A stretch of DNA of 64,000 nucleotides. Source: Halovivax limisalsi (lineage in GTDB: Archaea; Halobacteriota; Halobacteria; Halobacteriales; Natrialbaceae). Below are positions 60,033 through 64,000 of this stretch, one piece after another (the first letter of the stretch is position 1; every line of letters begins with the position of its first letter). The DNA lies in contig NZ_CP095757.1 in the NCBI RefSeq assembly GCF_023093535.1, forward strand, positions 3,472,001-3,536,000, in the 5' to 3' direction. Below the pieces are notes generated by a model that saw only the letters and a program-made list of their open reading frames with translations, did no database searches and was not told where the DNA came from. The position numbers and the translations under genes were made by a program.

Positions 60033-62720
60033 TTATCGAAGCCGGCCGAAGAGCTGGTAGTCGTGATCCGGCATGTACCGCCGAAACAGCAAGCTGTTCG
60101 TGAGCACCGAGACGCTCGAGAAGGCCATCGCCGCCGCAGCCAGCACGGGCTGGAGCAGGCCGAGCGAGGCCAGCGGGATGAGCGTCGTGTTGTAGCCCAG
60201 CGCCCAGACGAGGTTCTGCTTGATCTTCTGGAGCGTCGCGTCGGAGATGCGGATCGCCTTCACCACGTCGACCGGATCGTCGCGCATCAGGGTGACGTCC
60301 GCGGCCTCGATGGCGACGTCGGTCCCGGAGCCGATGGCGGTCCCGACGTGGGCGACCGCCAGCGCGGGGGCGTCGTTGACGCCGTCGCCGACCATCATCG
60401 CCTTGCGGCCCTCGTCCTGGATCGCCTCGACGGCGTCGGACTTGTCCTCGGGGAGGACCTCCGCGCGGACGTTCTCGGGGTCGATTCCGACCTGCTCGGC
60501 GACCGCGCGCGCCGTCCGCTCGTTGTCGCCGGTGAGCATCATCACGTCGACGCCGCGATCCCGGAGGGCGGCGACGGCCGTCTTCGCGCTCTCCTTGACC
60601 GTGTCGGCGTCGGCGACGACGCCGACGAGCCGGTCGTCGGCGGCGACCAGCATGGCCGTCTTGCCCTCGCTCTCGAGCCGTTCCATCGTCTCGGCGGCCG
60701 GTTCGGGATCGATGCCGGCGTCGCGGAGGAGTTTGCGGTTGCCGACCAGGACCTCGGTCGCTCTCGGTTCGCTCCGCTCTCCGCTCGCCCCGCCGAAGCC
60801 GCTGCGCGGCTCCCAGCCGTCCACCGTCGCGCGAACGCCGTGGCCGGGGACGTTCTCGAAGGAGTCGGGCTCGCCGACGTCGATACCCCGTTCGCGGGCA
60901 CCTTCGACGATCGCCCGCGCGAGCGGGTGCTCGCTGCCGCTCTCGGCGGTCGCGGCGAGTGCGAGGACGTCGTCCTCGTCGAGCCGTTCGGGCGCCTCGA
61001 GTTGGCCCCCGTCGGCCGTCGGATCGCCGCCGTCGATCGCCGGGTCACCGCTCCCGTCGGCGACAGGGGCGCCGTCCCCGTCGAAGGCGACGACGTCGGT
61101 CAGTTCCATCTCGCCCTCGGTGAGCGTTCCCGTCTTGTCGAAGACGACCGTGTCGACGTCCTTCGCCCGTTCGAGGATATCGCCGCCCTTGAAGAGGACG
61201 CCGTTCCGGGCCCCGATCGTCGTTCCGACCATCGTCGCGGCGGGCGTCGCCAGCCCGAGCGCGCAGGGACAGGCGATCAGGACCGCGGAGGCGAAGACGA
61301 CGATGGCGAACTCGGCGACCGAGATGGTGCCGCCCGCGACCGCGGGGCCGCCGGCGACCTGGCCCCACAGCGGGAGCCAGTCGACGAACCCGGCCAGCCC
61401 CTGGGGGAAGGCGAACCAGACGAGTCCCCAGAACACGGCGTTCGCGATGACCGCGGGGACGAAGTACGCCGAGATGCGGTCGGCCAGGTTCTGGATCTCC
61501 GGCTGGCGCGACTGGGCGGCCTTGACCGTCTCGACGATCTGCTGGAGGGCCGTGTCGGCGCCGACCTTCGTCGCTTCGACGGTCAGCACGCCGTTCTCGT
61601 TGATGGTCGAGCCGACGACCTCGTCGCCCGCCGATTTCTCGACGGGGACGGACTCGCCGGTGATCATCGACTCGTCGACGGCGGATTGGCCGTCCACGAC
61701 GACGCCGTCCGTCGGGATCTTCTCACCTGGCCGCACCTTCAGCCGGTCGCCGACCGTGACGTCCTCGAGGGGAATCGCTTCCTCGCTGCCGTCCTCGCGG
61801 ACGACCGTCGCCGTCTCTGCTTCCATCTCCAGCAGTTTCCGGAGCGCGTCGCCGGCCTGGCCCTTCGAGCGCGCCTCGAGGTAGTTCCCCAGCGTGATGA
61901 ACACGAGGATGAGCGCTGCCGTGTCGAAGTACGTCTCGCCGGCGACCAGCCCGAACAGGACCGCGACGCTGTAGAGGTAGGCGGTCGAGGAGCCGAGCGC
62001 GATCAGGACGTCCATATTCGCGCGCCCGTTCTTCACTAGCGCCTTGTACGAGTTGACGTAGAACGGCCGGCCGAGGACGATCTGAACGGGGGTCGCCAGC
62101 AGGAAGCCGACCCAGTGGAATTCGAAGCCGAAGACCGTCTCGGGCAGGAGCGTGCCGCCGAGCAGGAATCGATCGGTCAGGAAGAGGAGGAACGGCGCCG
62201 ACAGGACCGCGCCGAACAGCGTCAGGCGAAGCTGTTTGCTGATCTCCTCGTTGCGCGCGGCGTCGCGACGCTCCTGGTCGGTCTCGTCGTCGCCGTCGTC
62301 GTCGCGAACCGGCGTGTATCCGGCCCCCTCGACGGCCTCGTACAGCTGGTCCCGAGAGACCGCGGCGGGGTTGTACACGACCTGCGCCTCGTCGGTCGCG
62401 TAGTTCGCCTCCGCCTCGATGACGCCCGGGACGGCCTCGAGCGCCTCCTCGTTCGTCGCGGCGCAGTTCGAACACGTCATGTCCGCAATGCCGATCGAGA
62501 CCGTCTCGCGCCGGGCGTGATAGCCCGCATCGTCGATCGCCGCGTAGATCTCGGCCAGCGAGACCTCGGCCGGATCGTACGTGACCGAGCCCTCGTCAGT
62601 GGCGAAGTTGACGTTCGCCTCGGTCACGCCCGACAGCCCCTCCACCGCCTCGGTCACCGACTGCGAGCAGTTGGCACAACTCATGCCCCCGATCTCGAGT
62701 CGGACGGTTCGTTCACTCAT
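60033..62720 (-). CDS. copA: Copper-exporting P1B-1 ATPase CopA
   Basis: An 895-residue Cu+-exporting ATPase. Two N-terminal HMA domains carry MSCANC (Cys15, Cys18) and MTCSNC (Cys83, Cys86). Helix 6 has CPC ([12 protein letters not shown]), the phosphorylation loop is [10 protein letters not shown], the actuator TGES, the nucleotide domain SEHPLA plus GxG, and the hinge GDGVNDAP. An acidic insertion ([17 protein letters not shown]) and a charged one ([18 protein letters not shown]) lie in the nucleotide domain, as in other halophiles. It is on the same strand as the Lrp-TRASH regulator 125 bp upstream. Confidence 0.97.
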   Translation of the reverse strand: MSERTVRLEIGGMSCANCSQSVTEAVEGLSGVTEANVNFATDEGSVTYDPAEVSLAEIYAAIDDAGYHARRETVSIGIADMTCSNCAATNEEALEAVPGVIEAEANYATDEAQVVYNPAAVSRDQLYEAVEGAGYTPVRDDDGDDETDQERRDAARNEEISKQLRLTLFGAVLSAPFLLFLTDRFLLGGTLLPETVFGFEFHWVGFLLATPVQIVLGRPFYVNSYKALVKNGRANMDVLIALGSSTAYLYSVAVLFGLVAGETYFDTAALILVFITLGNYLEARSKGQAGDALRKLLEMEAETATVVREDGSEEAIPLEDVTVGDRLKVRPGEKIPTDGVVVDGQSAVDESMITGESVPVEKSAGDEVVGSTINENGVLTVEATKVGADTALQQIVETVKAAQSRQPEIQNLADRISAYFVPAVIANAVFWGLVWFAFPQGLAGFVDWLPLWGQVAGGPAVAGGTISVAEFAIVVFASAVLIACPCALGLATPAATMVGTTIGARNGVLFKGGDILERAKDVDTVVFDKTGTLTEGEMELTDVVAFDGDGAPVADGSGDPAIDGGDPTADGGQLEAPERLDEDDVLALAATAESGSEHPLARAIVEGARERGIDVGEPDSFENVPGHGVRATVDGWEPRSGFGGASGERSEPRATEVLVGNRKLLRDAGIDPEPAAETMERLESEGKTAMLVAADDRLVGVVADADTVKESAKTAVAALRDRGVDVMMLTGDNERTARAVAEQVGIDPENVRAEVLPEDKSDAVEAIQDEGRKAMMVGDGVNDAPALAVAHVGTAIGSGTDVAIEAADVTLMRDDPVDVVKAIRISDATLQKIKQNLVWALGYNTTLIPLASLGLLQPVLAAAAMAFSSVSVLTNSLLFRRYMPDHDYQLFGRLR

Positions 62721-62760
62721 TGGGTATGCCTACGGGATCCACACTTACCCGCCTTACTGG

Positions 62761-62772
62761 TTCGAATCGAAG
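62761..62772 (-). promoter_or_regulatory. Candidate copper operator before copA
   Basis: TTCGA-A-TCGAA is a perfect 5+1+5 dyad about 42-52 nt upstream of the copA start, just beyond the position of the promoter, and includes GAATCGAAGG which recurs exactly upstream of the Lrp-TRASH regulator gene at 63511-63520. Coordinates are good to about one base. Confidence 0.45.
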
Positions 62773-62845
62773 GTTCAGTGGCGATCAAACTTTCGATGTG
62801 AAAGTGTCCAGGCTAATTCGCCCGGGTGGGACCTGCCCGTCACCC

Positions 62846-63433
62846 TCAGGCGCCCTCCTCGATCCGGTCGTAGCGCTCCGAAAACCGACTGCGGCAGGAG
62901 GAACAGCAAAAGTGGTAGATCTCGTCGTCGATCCGCGTCGACTCGCCCTCGCTGTCGACGGTGTTCCCGCACTCCGCGCAGGTGAGCGCGAAGTCGGTTG
63001 CGCCGAGTGAGGGGTGCCACTCGACGGCGTCGACGAGCGTCACCGCGTACTCGACGGACTCGCCCTCGAACAGGCGGTCGAGCCACTCGTGGGCCGCGCC
63101 GACCTGCGTCCGACCGGAGAACCAGAGTTCACCCTCGGCGGTCAGGAAGAGGTGCTCGACGGCCTCGTCGTCGGCGACCCGCTCGCGAAGCGTCGCGACG
63201 TCGATCGACTGGGGGCTGGCCCGCACGAAGACGGGGATCCCGGCCTGGAGCTGCGATCGATCCACGTCGACCGTGAAACCGTTGATCACCCCGGCCTCCT
63301 CGAGTCGACTCACGCGATCCGAGACGGCGGGCCCCGACAGCCCGACCGCCTCCCCGATCGCGGCGAACGGCCGCCGACTATCCTCGCCCAGCAGGCGGAG
63401 GATTTCGAGATCCGTTTCGTCGAGCGACTGCAT
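62846..63433 (-). CDS. Lrp/AsnC-type regulator with TRASH metal-binding domain
   Basis: A 195-residue regulator. Residues 1-55 form an AsnC-type HTH (DETDLEILRLLGEDSRRPFAAIGEAVGLSGPAVSDRVSRLEEAGVI), followed by the effector-like domain and a C-terminal TRASH zinc finger-like domain: Cys152, Cys155, His174, Cys176, Cys177, Cys180 (CAEC ... YHFCCSSC). Halobacterium has a copper-responsive Lrp-TRASH regulator acting on a copper ATPase gene, and this gene lies directly upstream of copA, so it is most likely the copper sensor for this locus. Start at 63433 fits the TATA position. Confidence 0.92.
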   Translation of the reverse strand: MQSLDETDLEILRLLGEDSRRPFAAIGEAVGLSGPAVSDRVSRLEEAGVINGFTVDVDRSQLQAGIPVFVRASPQSIDVATLRERVADDEAVEHLFLTAEGELWFSGRTQVGAAHEWLDRLFEGESVEYAVTLVDAVEWHPSLGATDFALTCAECGNTVDSEGESTRIDDEIYHFCCSSCRSRFSERYDRIEEGA

Positions 63434-63454
63434 GGGCGGACGTGGCGACGAAGA

Positions 63455-63464
63455 CAATTATATC
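63455..63464 (-). promoter_or_regulatory. TATA box of the Lrp-TRASH regulator gene
   Basis: On the minus strand GATATAATTG lies 22-31 nt before the ATG at 63433, giving a leaderless transcript. Just upstream are the motif GAATCGTAATTC (63480-63491) and GAATCGAAGG (63511-63520), both plus-strand notation, candidate binding sites of the regulator for autoregulation. Confidence 0.6.
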
Positions 63465-63662
63465 TCCCGACTGGGTTTTGAATCGTAATTCGTTAGAGGG
63501 TTTGACGATTGAATCGAAGGAGAGGCGGGAATGGAAGGAGCGTCCCGATCGAGGGCCGGTCGGTCTCCGGGTGAAGTCGGCGCGATGCGCTGGCCAGCGG
63601 GTCCGCATCGAGTGACCGGTTTAGGCCGGTCCAGCAACTGAAGCCGTACCGCTCGGAAGGGA

Positions 63663-64000
63663 CTAGAGGAACGGAATCGGTGGCGCCGCGTAGAGATCGG
63701 TCACGCCGAGGTACAGCGTGACGAAGACGCCGGCGAGGACGTAGGTCCGGATCGACCACAGCCAGGCCGTTGCGAACGTCTCCCCGCCGCCGGTCCCCTT
63801 CTCGATCTCGTCGACGGCCTCCGGCCCGTACACCCAGCCGACGAAGATCACGACCAGCAGGACGGAGACCGGGAGCAAGACGCCGTAGGCGAGCGAGTCG
63901 AACCAGCCGAGCCAGGCCGTGTTCCACGCCGAGAGCGTCCCCAGCGCGAAGATGGCGAACGCGACGCCGAACGCAGTGACCGGTCGGCTATACCTGTAGT
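63663..64000 (-). CDS. SNF-family transporter, C-terminal part (cut by window edge)
   Basis: The frame enters from the right edge and ends at 63663; about 112 residues are visible. They contain three hydrophobic helices: TAFGVAFAIFALGTLSAWNTAW, LPVSVLLVVIFVGWVYGPEAV and IRTYVLAGVFVTLYLGVTDLYA. FDSLAYGVLLPVSVLLVVIFVGWVYG matches the helix 10-11 region of neurotransmitter:sodium symporters, with the typical GWVYG. Substrate unknown. The N-terminal sodium-site motif is outside the window. It is the second SNF gene in this window. Confidence 0.78.
   Translation of the reverse strand, partial: YRYSRPVTAFGVAFAIFALGTLSAWNTAWLGWFDSLAYGVLLPVSVLLVVIFVGWVYGPEAVDEIEKGTGGGETFATAWLWSIRTYVLAGVFVTLYLGVTDLYAAPPIPFL

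Noticed and set aside
62755-62775. GGTTCGAATC-like T-loop suggesting a tRNA
   Set aside because: No acceptor stem, D-loop or anticodon arm can be folded around it; it fits better as a dyad operator before copA.

Overview
The window is a 64 kb stretch of haloarchaeal (class Halobacteria) chromosome. The reasons are high GC with strong third-position G/C bias, very acidic proteins, genes preceded by archaeal TATA-like boxes about 25-30 nt before the start codon (leaderless transcripts), a PGF-CTERM surface protein, Tat-type signal peptides, and many haloarchaea-type families (multi-PAS kinases, compact RNase R, Lrp-TRASH regulator, semi-phosphorylative KDG kinase). I cannot name the species. 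I saw no rRNA, tRNA, CRISPR array or intact insertion sequence.

Layout. 0-7 kb: a possible zinc-finger ORF, a VOC protein, a MazG/HisE-like pyrophosphohydrolase, an MFS transporter with an ArsR-like regulator in one operon, an M29 aminopeptidase, a GNAT acetyltransferase and a methyltransferase. 7.6-19 kb: signalling cluster with a six-PAS histidine kinase, a kinase with a degenerate receiver domain, and two tandem 7TM kinases that share exact DNA tracts; class V aminotransferase, thiD and a tRNA-binding protein lie between them. 19-30 kb: mutS and mutL separated by PfkB kinase, SDR, asparaginase, polysaccharide deacetylase and MscS genes; a small lipoprotein gene with an A10 tract lies divergent from mutS. 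30-38 kb: SNF-type transporter with a small partner subunit, FAD oxidoreductase, rtcA, KDG kinase, PGF-CTERM surface protein and GNAT. 38-41 kb: an accessory patch with VapBC, two small enzymes, a diverged repeat pair and a hairpin-rich 1 kb spacer. 41-50 kb: HTH-PAS-GAF kinase, RNase R, ABC exporter pair, membrane-inserted metallophosphoesterase, PUA protein, DUF1028 and DUF302.

50-63.5 kb is the most interesting part: two different copper-type P1B ATPases (a CPH CopB and a CPC CopA), a Lrp-TRASH copper regulator, an ion channel with an unusual filter, and a translationally coupled three-gene operon. That operon encodes a membrane DUF4396 protein with a methionine-rich segment and a cell-wall-binding-repeat ectodomain, its exported paralogue, and a glycine-rich membrane protein. 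I infer an envelope copper-handling module. Within this part sit a FRG-domain gene, a GIDE-like membrane protein and two gene relics (panB and an ABC ATPase), showing local gene decay. The window ends inside a second SNF-family transporter.
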